From: Asterella californica
Lineage: Eukaryota; Streptophyta; Marchantiopsida; Marchantiales; Aytoniaceae
Direction: 5' to 3'
Assembly: GCA_036924285.1 (NCBI GenBank)
Contig: JAYKYS010000002.1
Coordinates: 4,154,001 to 4,218,000, forward strand
Length of the DNA stretch: 64,000 nucleotides
In this document: positions 11,148 through 23,261 of the stretch, in pieces
Position numbering within the stretch: position 1 is the first letter of the stretch
Layout: each line of letters opens with the position of its first letter
Notes under the pieces: model-generated
The model's database searches: none
The model's input: the letters and a program-made list of their open reading frames with translations, nothing else
Told to the model about the DNA's origin: nothing
Made by a program: the position numbers and the translations under genes

Positions 11148-11856
11148 TTCCCTATCCGGAGATAGAGAAAGTTGGTTGTGTGGGCTACCGAGACAGAATC
11201 TTGTGATACTTGTAGTCATGCATTCTGTACAGAGAAAACGACGAGCGTTAGAAAGCGCCGGCCTTACTCTACAGTATTGTGAAAATGTAAAGCAGTTTAG
11301 TGGACTGTACAGTCCATGCGATCGTGAATATAAACAGATATCACGTCTGCGCACGAAAACAGCGAAGGGAAATATTTTGCAACTCGACTGAAAACGAGGG
11401 AAGCTGCCAAAAAACACATGGGCATCTGTCAATGTGTCTACAGGCAGTTCAAACTGCACCGATGGATCTAAGGTTTAGGAGGAGGGGATGAGCCCACTCC
11501 TCCTAAACCGGCGTATGTATGTATACTTCCTCCATCTTGACGTGGCGGAAGTGAATATACATTTTCACGTTCTCATTCAACGAACATGCTTATTTATTCA
11601 CCAAAGTTGCAGTTGAAGTCGTGAGGTCGGGACAATGAAAAATACAGACCATTTGCGATACAGTTTGCAGGATTCGAACATGTTCGGCCCGATGTTGTCA
11701 AGCATAAAATAAATAACGTTGAATTTTCGGTTCCTTTCTTTAAACGGTAGTTCATTACTCCTGTTATCATATGATACTTTCCCGTTTTTCCTTTCTCACT
11801 CATTTGTACCTGTTTGTATTCCTTGACACGTCTTCGCCACGGTGCGGACTGTGGAT

Positions 11857-11992
11857 TCAATCCGCGTGCTGGCAGGCTGATCAGAGAAAAACCAACTTAC
11901 TGTCCATTTCCGGACTGTTTATTTTTGAACATGTGCGTTGAATCCGCGTGCTGGCAGGCTGATCATAACAAAATGAACTTACTGTCCATACA
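11857..11992. repeat. Direct repeat, 82-bp spacing
   Basis: AATCCGCGTGCTGGCAGGCT occurs at 11859 and again at 11941, each followed by GATCA and, farther on, AACTTACTGTCCAT. No coding signal is seen from 11.5 to 12.5 kb. Confidence 0.75.
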
Positions 11993-12239
11993 TGATTAGG
12001 ACGTGAATTCGTGCATCTCCTTCTCTGTACAGAGACGACTGATGGTTTAACAAGAAGTAATCGTTTTTATTGACGTTAATGTTGACAAATGTAGGACATC
12101 CTGCCGTAACAGCACTGCTTTGAAAAATTAACGCACTACGCTGAAAGTTGAAGTGTTCAGTTTCACGTTTCTACAAGTAGAAGCAAAAAGTAGTGACGAT
12201 ATATAGCGTTTGAAGAACTGCTGAAATTGCAAACTGCGG

Positions 12240-12435
12240 AAATATCACCTCTGTACATTACAGTAGATGGAAACTAGAAGCCTTTACATGAAAGTAGGCA
12301 GTACGGTGGAAACCACAAGGCTTTGTACATTCAACTATGGTGGTATTTGTCCACTACAGTACCCACTAGTGTGGAAAGCAGAAGCCTGCGTACATTCAAG
12401 TACCATCCACTACGGTGGAAAGCAGGGTAACGCGG
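12240..12435. repeat. Irregular repeats of a TGGAAA(G/C)CAGAAGCC word
   Basis: The words TGGAAACTAGAAGCC, TGGAAACCACAAGGC, TGGAAAGCAGAAGCC and TGGAAAGCAGG recur about every 40-65 bp, with intervening GTACATTCAA. This looks like a decayed minisatellite. Confidence 0.5.
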
Positions 12436-12554
12436 TTTACTAAATATAAAAGGCAGTGATTAGACTTGACGTGGCAGCTACAAGGTCTGGAAATGGCTCA
12501 GAGCGAGACTAGTTAATTGGGTTCGTGAACCCTAAAAAGCAGTTTTTCATTTTG

Positions 12555-15500
12555 CTACATCAAGGTTCGAAGACCGAATCCAAGCTGTAGTGACTTCTCC
12601 TGAGCCATCGTGCGCTTCTCCACCAACTCCATAGCTGGCTGGCTCTCTGAACTAAAAAAGACGCTGAACCCTTCTAACCTTCTTCTCGCAGAAGACAAGT
12701 TCATCCTCACAAATCGATCTGCGACGGCTTCCTTGTCTTCCAAAGACATGGATATCTCTTCTACCACCGTGATTTTCTCCTTCTGTGCTCGAAAAGACGC
12801 TACTCTCAAGTCTTCCGGGGTGGAAGATCTCTTCCCACCGCAGAAGCAGTCCTCTTCGCTGCGCTTCCTCTGATCGCAGTTGGTACATCAACCCATGTCT
12901 TGACTTCTGGAGTCTTCGGAAGACTCCTTGTAGTCGCAGAAGCTTCTGTGCGATCTTGGTGCTAGACGTGTCATCTTATGAATCCGACTCGGATCCAAAG
13001 TGGATGGTGGGGAAAGATGCACTCTTTCGAGACACACTCTTAGGTCTCATCTTTCTCGGTGACGACGAGTCTTCTATGTCGCTAGAGTCGTCTTCTCGCA
13101 CCGTGACCAACTTCTGTTGTGTGCTTGGTCCTGCCTGAGACACTAAAGTGGGAGAGGAAGACATAGCAGCTGTCCTGTCTTCTTACTCTGAGGTCTCTTC
13201 CTTCAGCTCTCGCTGTCCCGCTGGTCCATACGTAGCCAACTGGTCTTCCTTCAAGTCTCCTTTGGACACGTACAGATAACAGAAGAAGGGAGTAAGATGC
13301 CCTCCTGCTGGAGTGCCCAAGTACACTAGCTCAGCCTGGATGTAGGTATGGAAGAAGGCACCCCAGTTGACGACCTGTCCTTCCCAGATAGCTTCTAGGA
13401 ACTCCACGTCCTGATCTCCAAGGTATCTCACCTTCTGGACTTTTCCCTTGAGAAAAAGATGAAGGTACAACTTCCCAAGAAGATGCTTTCTTGACTCTCG
13501 GTAAGCTTCTATTTTCCATCCGTTCCTCCCTTGTCTGTCTTTTAGGAAGAGGCACGTAGTACTTTCAGGTACATACCACTCTCTAGAGATTATCCGTAGG
13601 ATCTTCTTCTCCAGCTCGTACCAACGGTTCTCTGCTTCTGGTCGGTGGAAAGCTCTGCGTCACCACTCCATTGTCCACGAAGATGGTCTTCCTCGCGTGA
13701 CCCTTGTCTTGACAGGTTCACGGTTGCGAGGAGGCAACGCTGCCCAGACCTCTTCCAGAATACCCTCGTCTGCAAGATTCCAGTCCCATGTGAAGAAGTC
13801 GAGGCCCAACTCCTCGATGTAAGATTTGACCTCGACCAACTCAGCTGACGGTAACACCAATCCTCGAAGATACATCGACATGTTCGAGCTTCTGTTACAC
13901 TAAAACACACATACTTGTTGTGAGCCTACGGCTCAATCCTTACCAGGTCCTCACAGTCCAGCTTCCCCACTCAGAAGACGAATCTAGTCTTCCAGAAGAT
14001 AGCTATTCTGTCTTTCATAATTCTAACAGTGCTTCCTAAGTACATCTCGTCTTCTGAGCTATATCTAGATAATCTTAACTAAGCAAGACATTGCATTGAT
14101 TCCTAAAAAGACAATCCACCTTGCAATTCATCTTACTTCTTAATAGAAGATGAGAAGATACGTGAGAAGCGAAGTCTATGAATGGTTCAGAAGAAGGCTG
14201 AGGACTCTTGCGGTGACAGTGACCTCCAGGAAGACTCCCGATACAGCTTATGGTTTACTGACATACTCAGAAGACTCCCCGTAGTTAAGCTTCTCATCAC
14301 TGGTCTCACCTGTTTTTGACTTTTTACACACGATCTAGCTTCACAACAGACACAGAACATTCATACTCTATTTTCTGACTCCTCACCTCACATATACTCT
14401 AAGAAGAAGCTTGATGCGTAACGAGAAGACATGACCCTTGATCATTCTCTCCAGATTCTATCATCAAGGCTTCTCACAACTCTCTTCTAAAGTTCAGGAA
14501 GAAGAAGGAACAGACTGCTACGGGTCAGATAGAAGAGACCCGTAAAGGACCCTCACATCTTCTCGCGCATTCTGCCAGCCTTTCCAATCTTCTAGTCTCT
14601 TTAGGAAGATGTGGATTTGAGAAGTTAGGAAGATTGGGAGGCAGAGGTCTGATTCCCAATTTCTTGCTTCCTTAAACAACAATCAACTCTCAAGTTCACT
14701 CTGGATTCGTATCAAGCTTCTCTCAACACCAATTCTAATCCAATCCAACTACTTGATACGAATTGCAAACATTCGTCTTTTGAAGATGTCCAGACATTCA
14801 GACATGTCTTCTGTCCACAGATTATGAGACAAGAGCGCAGTAAGGTAAAGAAATTGATGGTCATGCCATCAAATTTGGGAATGGGAAGAAGAAAAGCTCA
14901 ATTTCAACTCGGGAAGAAGTGGGGAAGATGGTTGATGAAAATTAGACAACGCTTCCACGTCCAATCTTCTCAAAGAAATTTCAGGATAGGGAAAACGATT
15001 GATGGGCTTCCTGCAAATGATTGAGGAGGCACGGGAGACATCGAAACATAGGCGGAAGCAATAGTGAAAGAGAAAGAACATGAGAAGAACCTCAGTATTG
15101 CTTCCGGCTACGCTTCTGGTTGCTCCTTCAGTCTTCTGCGCGTTTCAACACTTCAATTTCGCCTTCAATGTTTGTCATGATCATGCTTTTGCTTCCAATC
15201 TCGAGCTGCTGTTAACTGCTTCCACAATCGAGCTCGATCTGCTGTACTCCGAAGCTTCTCTCTCAATTTCCACCCCGATCCTCAATTCCTAATCTTCTAA
15301 TCTCTTGGAGATTCCTCACTCTTCCACCTTGAGTGCGCTTCCTGACTAGAAGATGCCTTCTTCTACTCAGTCATTTATTACTATTCTTCTACTTCATTTC
15401 GCTCATGTGTGCTTCCAAGGTACTCTCCAATTCCTGAAACGAAGTAAATTAGTAAAGCGAGAAGCAGCAAGAGAGTGCTCTAGTGCTAATGCGTCTCCAG

Positions 15501-15640
15501 CTTTCCTATCTTCTTCTACGCGATTAGGGAATGGGTTCGATTACACTAGATCTATCTATTATCATGGTGACTACACGATAGGTATACCTACCCCTTATCT
15601 AGTCGGTGCGTGAGTGATACCTCCCACGGTTGCAATCATT
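12555..15640 (-). mobile_element. GAAGAC-rich LTR-family element, copy A (minus strand)
   Basis: This is one of at least three copies of a repeated family (A here; B at 17.79-20.0 kb; C at 46.4-51.4 kb). On the minus strand it holds a remnant ORF (13881-13660) reading AELVEVKSYIEELGLDFF and a long coiled-coil-like piece near 12.55-12.81 kb. Both are also present in copy C at 47.7-49.4 kb. The DNA is saturated with GAAGAC/GTCTTC and GAAGC/GCTTC words. Frames are short and interrupted, so the copy is dead. Its outer half (14.2-15.64 kb) is an inverted copy of 17.79-18.75 kb. No pol domain is seen inside, so the family may be non-autonomous. Confidence 0.65.
13183..13910 (-). pseudogene. Remnant of the family's conserved ORF (copy A)
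   Basis: In minus-strand frames, LGLDFFTWDWNLADEGILEE and EEVWAALPPRN (13881-13660) and VQKVRYLGDQDVEFLEAIWE and VYLGTPAGGHLTPFFCYLYV (13470-13183) match copy B at 19059-19843 almost word for word. The function is unknown to me; I see no enzyme motif. It is probably a gag-like or structural protein of this LTR family, broken here into several frames. Confidence 0.5.
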
Positions 15641-17530
15641 CTCTTCCTGGAAGACGTCCGAGCATTATGGTCTTCTGAGCAACAAGAAGCCTTCGAGGAG
15701 ATGAAGAAGCTTCTCTCAGAACTCCATGTCTTGAGATCACCTGCTTGGGAAAAGGTCTTCCACATTTATGTGGATGTCTCTGCTTTTGCCATAGGGGTGG
15801 TACTGAGTCAGAAAGACGAGAAGAAGAAAGATTATCTCATTTATTACGCTGGAAGACAACTCAATGATGTCGAGAAGAAGTACTCGACAACTAAAAGGGA
15901 GTGCCTTGGCATGATTTATTCTTGTAGGAAGTTTAGGCACTATTTTCTGGCTAACCCATTTGTCTTCTATGTGGATCATTTTTATTTGAAGCATTTAGTG
16001 AAGAAAGCAGATTTGTCAGGTAGGATTGCTAGGTGGGTTCTTCTACTTCAAGAATTCACTTACACTGTTGAGTACAAGCCTGGAAGACAACACGTCAATG
16101 CTGACTACCTATCCAGATTGAAAAAAAAACTCGAGAAGACGAGGTGGAAGACGAGTTCCCTGACGAGAGCTGTTCCAAGTTTTTGCAGAGAAGTCGCAGT
16201 CTGAGAGAGAGCGCACCGCCCACTCTCTTGAACCCGAGGCAAGGTCTTCTGACCTTGTTTATGCGACTTCTACAGAGGAATCTATCTTCACGGATCTGAG
16301 GAAGTTCTCGGAAGATCAACAGTACCCAGAAGGATTGGATGCCGAGCAAAAGGCCATCTTCTTACATAAGAGCAAAGCTTAAAGCCATCTTCCAAGGTAT
16401 TCTGTTTAGGAAGGGCCATGACGAGAAGTTGAGGAGATGCCTCGAACCCTAAGAGATTAAGGCAGTGATCACGGATCTTACGAAAATGTTGGAGCTCACT
16501 ATGGAGTGAAGACGACGGTGAAGAGGATGTTAGACGTTGGCTACTGATGGCCAACCATGTACAAAGACACTTTTCAGGAAATCAGAAGATGTGATGCATG
16601 CTAGAGGATGGGAAGACCTACCGTCACTACTCGATAATCTCTTATTCCCATTTTGCTTCTAGCATCTTTTAAAAAGTGAGGAATCGACTTCGTTGGACCA
16701 ATCGCTCCTGCAGCTAGAAGAATCCGAGCACGTTACATACTGATCGCTACAGACTATGCCACGAATATGATAGAGGACGAAGCCACAAGGAAGAACGATG
16801 CTGCAATGGTTACCAAATTTCTTTGAGACAACATCATCATTTGTTACGGATGTCCGCTGGAACTGATGTCAAACAAAAGAATTCATTTTCTGAATGAGAC
16901 CATTACTCTCTTGATTCAGTATTTCAGGATCAAGCTTCGGAAGATGACACCGTACAACTCGAAGGCTAATGGATTGATAGAGAAGTCGAATGATCTTCTC
17001 TACAACTATTTTGAATAAAGTAACTGTAAACCCCGCTTATGATTGAGACACGAAGCTTCCATCTGTGTTGTGGACTTTTAGGATCTCACCTGAAGTCACC
17101 ACTCAGAAGACATCTTTCTACCTAACTTATGAGATGACATCGTTGTCTCCATCAAGTTGGAGGTCCCTATCTATAGGTTGGCTGTTATTGAACGCATGGA
17201 AGAAGAGGAAAGCCAAGAGCAGTGTCTTCTGAACTTTGTGGAGTTCGAGGGAGACAGGAATGCAGTTCTCGAGAAGACTTACGAAGTGCAGGCACAACGA
17301 AAGGTTAACTATGACGGCAAGCTGAAGAAGGTGACTGTCAAGGATGGAGACCTGGTTCTCCTATAAGACAACAGACATCCAAAATTCTCTGGGAAGCTTC
17401 ATCTTCGCTGGATGGGTCCTTACAGAGTCCTAGAAGTCTTCGACAATGGTTCCTTACAACTGGAAGAGCTAGATGGTATCTTGATGACCACGCGTGTTAA
17501 CGAGTGACGTGTCAAGAAGTACTGGGCTTA
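15614..17530 (+). pseudogene. Ty3/gypsy pol fragment: RNase H and integrase, decayed
   Basis: The open frame 15614-16204 is a Ty3-type RNase H: SSEQQEAFEEMKKLLSE connector, VDVSAFAIGVVLSQ (Asp), STTKRECLGM (Glu), FYVDHFYLKHL (Asp), HVNADYLSRL (Asp). Integrase follows in broken frames: GAHYGVKTTVKRM with CDAC near 16490-16600 (zinc region, two in-frame stops), FVGPI and ATDYAT (first Asp) near 16700, LMSNKRIHFLNETI near 16870 where the usual Asp is Asn, and YNSKANGLIEKSN (Glu) near 16960. The C-terminal part (VKDGDLVLL, then HLRWMGPYRVLEVFDNGSLQ) ends near 17530. Gag, protease and polymerase are absent. Stops plus the Asp-to-Asn change make it inactive. Confidence 0.85.
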
Positions 17531-17789
17531 AAGAGTAGTTTCGATGTTTGGGGAGATGCAAACATGTGAGAGTGGGCGTATGTGGTGTCCACAATTTGCA
17601 AGATTGAAGATTTTTTAAAAACTTTTAAGTTAATGACGTGTCTATATAATTGAAGTAACCTTATTACTTAAGATTACATCCTGCTTAGCAGGAAGATGAT
17701 CTTAAGGTGAATTTGTGGAAGAAGTCGACTTCTTCCGGAAGATGTCTTCTGGAAGCCGGAAGATAGAGTACGCTTCCAAGAAGACAGTG

Positions 17790-20005
17790 AATATAACCAT
17801 GGGAGGTACCAACCGCGCACCAACTAGATAAAGGTAGGTATACCTATCATAGAGTCACCATCGCAGTAGGTAGAGCTAGGTTAGATCAAACCATTACCTA
17901 AATCGTGAAAGGAAGACAAGGAAGCCAGAGGCGCATTAGCACCATAGCTCTCTTTGTTGCTTCTCGATTTGAGAATTGAGGAGGACATTGAAAGCGCGCA
18001 GAAGTAAATTACAGTGAGTGATTAAGAGAGGACATCTTCCAGCAGGAAGTGCACTCGAGGGGAGACAGAAGTAGGATTGTGTCAAGACGAAGACATTGAA
18101 GATAAAATTGAAGCACTGAAGCGCACAGAAGACTAAAGAAGCAACCAGAAGGATAGCACATTGGAAGCAGTATTGAGGTTCTTTTCATTTCTTCTCCCTT
18201 CGCCATGGCTTCCGCCCTCTGTTGTTATGCCTTCCACGCTTCCTTGATCGTTTGCAGGAAGCCTATTGATCCTTCTCCTCCTCTAAATTTTCCCTGAGCA
18301 GATGAGACATGATAGCGCTGTCTAATTTTTGTCAGCCATCTTCTCCAACCTCTTCCTGAGAATCGAAATTTGCAAAGGCTGGCAGAATGCGCAAAAAGAT
18401 GTGAGGGTCCTTTACGAGTCTCTTCTGTCTGACCCATAGCAGCCTATTCCTTCTTCTTCCCAAACTTTAGAGGAGACTGTGAGAAGCCATGTTGGCAGAA
18501 TCTGGAGATAATTGTCAAGGGTCATGTCTTCTCATTACGCAACAAGCTTCTTCTGAGAGTGTATGCGAGATGAGGAATCGAAAGACAGAGTATGAATGTT
18601 CCGTGTCTGTTGCGAGGCTAGATTACGTGTAGAAAACCGAAGATAAGTGAGACCAGTGATAAGAAGCCTAGCTGCGAGAAGTTTTCTGAAGATGTCAGTT
18701 AACAAGAAGCGGTCTCGAGAGTCTTTCTGGAGGTCACTGTCATCGCAGGAGTCCTCAGTCTTCTTCTGATCTATTCGTAGACTTTGCTTCTCATATATCT
18801 TGTCATCTTCTGTTAGGAAGTATGATGAATTGCAAGGTGGATTATCTTCTTAGGAATCCGTGCAATCCCTTGCTTAGTTAGGATTGCTTAGATATAGCTC
18901 GGAAGACGTGATGTACTTAGGAAGCACTGTTAGAATAGTTGTCTTTTGGAAGACTAGATTCGTCTTCTGAGAGTGGAAGCTGGACTATGAGGGCTTGGTA
19001 AGGATTGATCATTCGACTCACAACAAGTATGTGTGGTATAGTGTAATAGAAGCTCAAAATGTCGATGCATCCTCGAGAGTTGATGTTATCACAAGCAGAA
19101 CTGATTGAAGTCAAACCCTTCATCAAGGAGTTGGGCCTCGACTTCTTCATATGGGACTGGAATCTCGCAGATCAAGGTATTCTGGAAGAGGTTTGGGCAG
19201 CATTGCCTCCTCGCAACCATGTACTTGTCAAGGTAGGGTCGCTCGAGAAAGACCATCCTTGTGGACGATGGAGTGGTGACGTAGAGTTTTTCATCGGTCT
19301 GAATCAGAGAACCGCGGGTAAGAGCTCGAGAAGAAGAAGATCATCACCATCATCTCAGAGAAATGGCATGTACCTAGGAGTACTACATGCCTCTTCCTGG
19401 AAGACCGACAAGAGAGGAACGGATGGAAGGTGGAAGCTTATCGGGAGCCGAAGAAGCGTCTTTTGAGAAAGCTGTACCTTCACCTTTTTCCCAAGGGAAA
19501 GGTTCAAAAGGTTAGATATGTCGGAGACCATGATGTGGAGTTCCTAGAAACGGTTTGGATAGGAGAGGTCGTCAACTGGGGCGCCTTCTTCGACGCCTAC
19601 ATCCATGTCGAGTTGGTGTACTTGGGCATCCCAGCAGGAGGGCATCTCGTCCCTTTCTTCTACTATCTGTATGTTTCCAAGGGGGACTTGAAGGAGAACC
19701 AGCTAGTCAAGTATGGGCCAGCGAGACAACGAGAGATGAAGGAGGAGACCTTGGAGGAAGAAGACCGGACAGTTGTCATGTCTTCCCCTCTCACTCTAGT
19801 GCCCAGACACTCATCAGAAGACAATTACGGTGCGAAAAGATGAATCCAGTGACATCGAAGATGCGTCGTCACCTAGAAGGATGGGACCTAGGAGCATTAA
19901 GAGCACACCTTTCTTGATCATTCACTTCGGTTCCAAGTCGGATTCATAGGAAGATACCCTCAGCATCAAGATCACCAGGAAGACAACTTCTGCGACCACA
20001 GGGAG
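17790..20005 (+). mobile_element. GAAGAC-rich LTR-family element, copy B (plus strand)
   Basis: Starts at CATGGGAGGTACC, mirrors copy A (which ends ACCTCCCACGG at about 15636), and continues with the same order of landmarks in the opposite direction. From 18.66 to 20.0 kb it also matches copy C (47.28-48.53 kb) in direct orientation. It stops abruptly at 20005 (GACCACAGGGAG), where a separate LTR begins. In copy C the same sequence continues as GACCACAGGGAGTCTTCCGA, so B was interrupted at this point. Confidence 0.7.
19059..19843 (+). CDS. Conserved ORF of the GAAGAC-rich family (best-preserved N-terminal copy)
   Basis: Two overlapping plus frames (19059-19466 and 19430-19843) carry the ORF seen in copies A and C. 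Frame one reads MSMHPRELMLSQAELIEVKP then LGLDFFIWDWNLADQGILEE. Frame two reads PKGKVQKVRYVGDHDVEFLE then VYLGIPAGGHLVPFFYYLYV and an acidic tail. The shift between them is either a frameshift mutation or a programmed shift; I favour mutation because copies A and C are broken at different places. There are no motifs for an enzyme. The ATG at 19059 has the peptide MSM(H/Y)(P/L)RE.. shared with copy A, which supports that start. Function unknown, likely retroelement structural protein. Confidence 0.45.
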
Positions 20006-20675
20006 TGTAATGTCTCAAGATTTCTCTTTTAGCTCATTGTAGCAGAAAAGATTTCGTTTCCCAAGAAGATTTATACTAGTATCGCTGCTCTAAGTTCTAA
20101 GATCTGTCCAACTCACAAACACTCAGGATTAGTCTAGAAATCTCTTCTTCTCACAAAACCACACGGCTTCTAGACCTTTCAGAAGGTGCTCTAGATCCTA
20201 TCATACAACTACTACTTAAAATACCACACAAATATCCACTGAGAAGTCCGAGAAGACGATTTCTGCTTCCAGGTCACGGCTTCTAGTCTTCTCACGACGG
20301 CTTCCAGAAGCAACTCTCGGCTTCCGGAGATTCAACTCGGCTTCTAACACCTCTAGAAGACTATCTCTACTTCGTAGATACCAAAGTACTACTCCCTATC
20401 ACATATTGTTCTTACAATTTCCAAACGGGTTAGATTAATCACATGGTGTATATCTCATGTAGTCTTCCCAAGCTTTTGCTTGCAGAAACGGTCTTCCGGC
20501 AACACTACAACGACATTCACATTCACTGATACTCAACAGAAGCTTCAAAAATCCAGTAGAAGAAGGTTTGGAAGATGAGAAGATGGGGGAAGAAGGGGAA
20601 GAAGAGGAAACCCAAACAAGAGAAAAAAGGAAACTTAAGATTCTGACAGGCTTCTAGTCCGGATCCTGATTAACA
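20006..20675 (-). repeat. LTR of a second, inserted family member
   Basis: Plus strand begins TGTAATGTCTCAAG and ends GGATCCTGATTAACA. It is the reverse complement of the LTR at 50703-51383 (TGTTAGTCAGGATCC ... GACATTACA). Both ends are TG/CA. At 670 bp it is very similar in length to the 681-bp copy. Confidence 0.7.
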
Positions 20676-22110
20676 AGCCATCCCTGCTTGTAGTAAATTG
20701 GGGAAGAAAACTACATATCTGCTTACAGTTACACTACCTTCCAGTCGAGGATGGCGTCTTCTGCTATGGAAAGAAGACTTCCGGCTTCTTCTATCGTTGC
20801 TCCGACTACTTCGACTCAGGGGACCAATCTCTCATAGGACAGTACGTGGATCCGAAGTGCTCCACTAGATGAGACAAGTTTGGACTCTACACAGCTTCTA
20901 ACAATCACCGCCACTCAACAAAAAGACTTCCCATGCATAATTGGGTATGAATTTGATGAAACCCACTCCCTAGAAGACATAGACAAAGCTTCTAAAATCC
21001 AGTCTCTGAGAAAATCATTGGCTTTTGCACACCAGCTTAGAAGCAGGACTACACGATGATGCCGTTCCCTGTCTATGTTGTCTACTACTGTCTACATCCT
21101 TACGCTCTCTTGCTGGGAGTGAAGGTGCAGACCTACTCTATGTAACTAAAACTCTGCGCACGTAGTGTCTGTGAGTGTGTGCCCACATGTGTGTGTAAAA
21201 TCTTACATTCTCATCTAATTTATACAATTGCCTTGAGTCACAAGAGGGAGATCCCTTCCTATCGCAACTCACAGCCACGGAAAGATGGGGCGTTGTCAGA
21301 AGACCACCACCTCCTAGGCTCTGGTTCCTCCTCTCAGTTTGGAAATTACTTTCTACTCCTACCGTTGCTTATCTTGTCACATGGACAGTCATTTAAAAAT
21401 AAAGAGGGAGTTGTCTATCTTAAAATAGTAGACTCAGATTCTTACAAAAATAGATAAGGTAATTAACAACTAACTACCTCTGCTACCTACTCCTGGTCTT
21501 CAGGTGTGATCCTCATGAGATCCTCCTAATTCAGCTTCTAGCACCGTGGATGGCCTTGCTAGTACCTCTGGTGTGGTTGAAGTGGCATCCTCCTCAGTGC
21601 TCATCGTGTGTGCTTCTGATATGGCTCCGGAAGTCAAAAGAGGTCCATGAGAAGCTAAATCCACCTACGCTTCCTAGCTCTTCTAAGGCACCTGCTTGAT
21701 ACTGGGAGCTGGGGTGACCTCACAGTGGTCAGAAGTAATCACCTCCTCCACTCTGAACACCTGGGAAGACACCTCTGCTTCATGTCTTCGAGAAGATGTC
21801 TTGGCTTCTTTGCTCTTCTTCTTAACTTCCAACGCTGTCACCACCAAGTGGACAGCGAGGTCGAACTCCCTCTTGTCGAGATCCGTCACAATTGCTGGTC
21901 CTGATGCACTAGAAGACGTAGCTACATGTTGAAGAATCGAGAAAAGACCGTAGAGAGTCTTCAGATCCTCGATCTGCCGATCCATGTAGTGGAACATGCT
22001 CTCCTTGTAGTCCACTAACATTTCCTTGGAAGCGTCATCCCATGTACGAGCTAGGGTCAGAAGCTTCCTTCCCGCTGTGAAGTTGAACTTCTTCGAAGAA
22101 GATGGTTATC
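20676..22110 (-). mobile_element. Internal 3' part of the inserted family member (minus strand)
   Basis: Reverse complement of about 49.23-50.70 kb of copy C. Landmarks include GAGAAGCCTT-type and TGTGATAGGATAAG-type words, and the frame 22021-21683 (MLVDYKESMFHYMDRQIEDL) that matches MDCKESMFRYLDRQVEV of copy C. It ends near 22105. With the LTR at 20006-20675 this is the 3' end of an element lying opposite to copy B, so it is a nested insertion. Confidence 0.6.
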
Positions 22111-22189
22111 TTTCTCGAAAGAGAATTTAAGGTGCCTTTTACAGACATTGGCTTTCTTTGATCTCTAGAAGCTAGAGCATGACTTTGGT

Positions 22190-22609
22190 GTGAACTTCAA
22201 AGAAAGAAGTAACCTTTCTCGGATCTTGAAGGTGAAGAACGAGAAGGACAAAGAAGTGAAGTTTGCTCACTGGTGTAGATATTTATACTTTACCTTGAAG
22301 AAAGAAGAGGGTCCAACAAGTCCTTATCCTTGGATGGTGCTGCCTTACAATGCCAAGTGCAGCATAGATATGAGTAAAATTTCAGGTTTTGAACACAAAT
22401 TCTCATTTGTGTTCGTCGATTTTGCATGGAAGCTTTCATTGATTACTTATTCCATAAAGATCACGAAGATTATCCTTGAGAACGGACTTACTTTCAGCCA
22501 GTATGCTACACTGGTGTTCACGTTTGCAGTTTATCCAAGACCAGATGTCTTGACGGTTCTAAGAGCAAAGGATTCTTTCTTGGACCGTCATGATGTTGAC
22601 GTTATGTGA
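22190..22609 (+). CDS. Unrecognised ORF, 139 codons
   Basis: The open frame reads MNFKERSNLSRILKVKNEKD ..., rich in Lys, Phe and Tyr, with no motif I can name. The start used is not necessarily real. It lies next to the end of the LTR-family insertion and before a second short frame (22676-22900, MLLFLFSEIDESENN), with stop codons between them. This looks like the remains of one longer protein, perhaps from a mobile element. AT-rich relative to the LTR family. Confidence 0.2.
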   Translation: MNFKERSNLSRILKVKNEKDKEVKFAHWCRYLYFTLKKEEGPTSPYPWMVLPYNAKCSIDMSKISGFEHKFSFVFVDFAWKLSLITYSIKITKIILENGLTFSQYATLVFTFAVYPRPDVLTVLRAKDSFLDRHDVDVM

Positions 22610-23261
22610 GGATCATTTGAGTTTCTATCCGATCAAAATCCTTAAGGACAATGGCATTGCAAATCAGATGCGATCTTGCTATTATTTTTGTTTTCGGAGA
22701 TAGACGAAAGCGAAAATAACACTCGTCGTGAACATGCTAACATGTGGACAACAGCAGTTAGGAATGTTGAGAGGCTGAAGCAAGAACTCGTAAGACTCAA
22801 CTTCCACTATGTTCCTCATGAGGATACATACATGAAGTATCCAAAAGAGCAATGCCTTAGAAGGAGACGGGAGAAGAGAAGGAAAGAGGATTGCTATTGA
22901 TATTTCGAACAACAACCTCTATTGTGCGCCAAAGTTTTCTTTCGTCAAATCTACCGGGTAGGTTGGTTAACCTTGAGATTAAATCACGTCTAATGTGTTT
23001 ATCTCTGCTTCTCCTCTTCACTCTATGATACGAAACCGTGATGGATTACTTTTCAGACGGTGTCATGATGCATGAAGTCACTATGTTGGAACATTCTATC
23101 TTTTGTTTCAGAGAGAGCGACAAGGAAGCCTAGTTTATGACAGACTGATCTCTTATCATTTTGATGTCCCGAAAGACCACAAGTTGATCAAGTACATCGA
23201 GTATTGGAAGAAGATTGGCAAGGCAACCAGGAACATCATAGTAGGATGCATCTAAGCATAA

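Larger units (their letters stand above)
9410..11480. repeat. Left copy of the PPO segmental duplication
   Basis: About 2.1 kb aligns by eye, same orientation, with 55850-58015. Shared landmarks are AAGAATCATCGTCTAGTGTT in the 3' flank (9443; 55898), the whole PPO frame, and GTTGGTTGTGTGGGCTACCG upstream (11171; 57722). Differences include many point changes and the loss here of about 57 bp just upstream of the start codon, which removes the TATA box present in the right copy. Confidence 0.85.
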
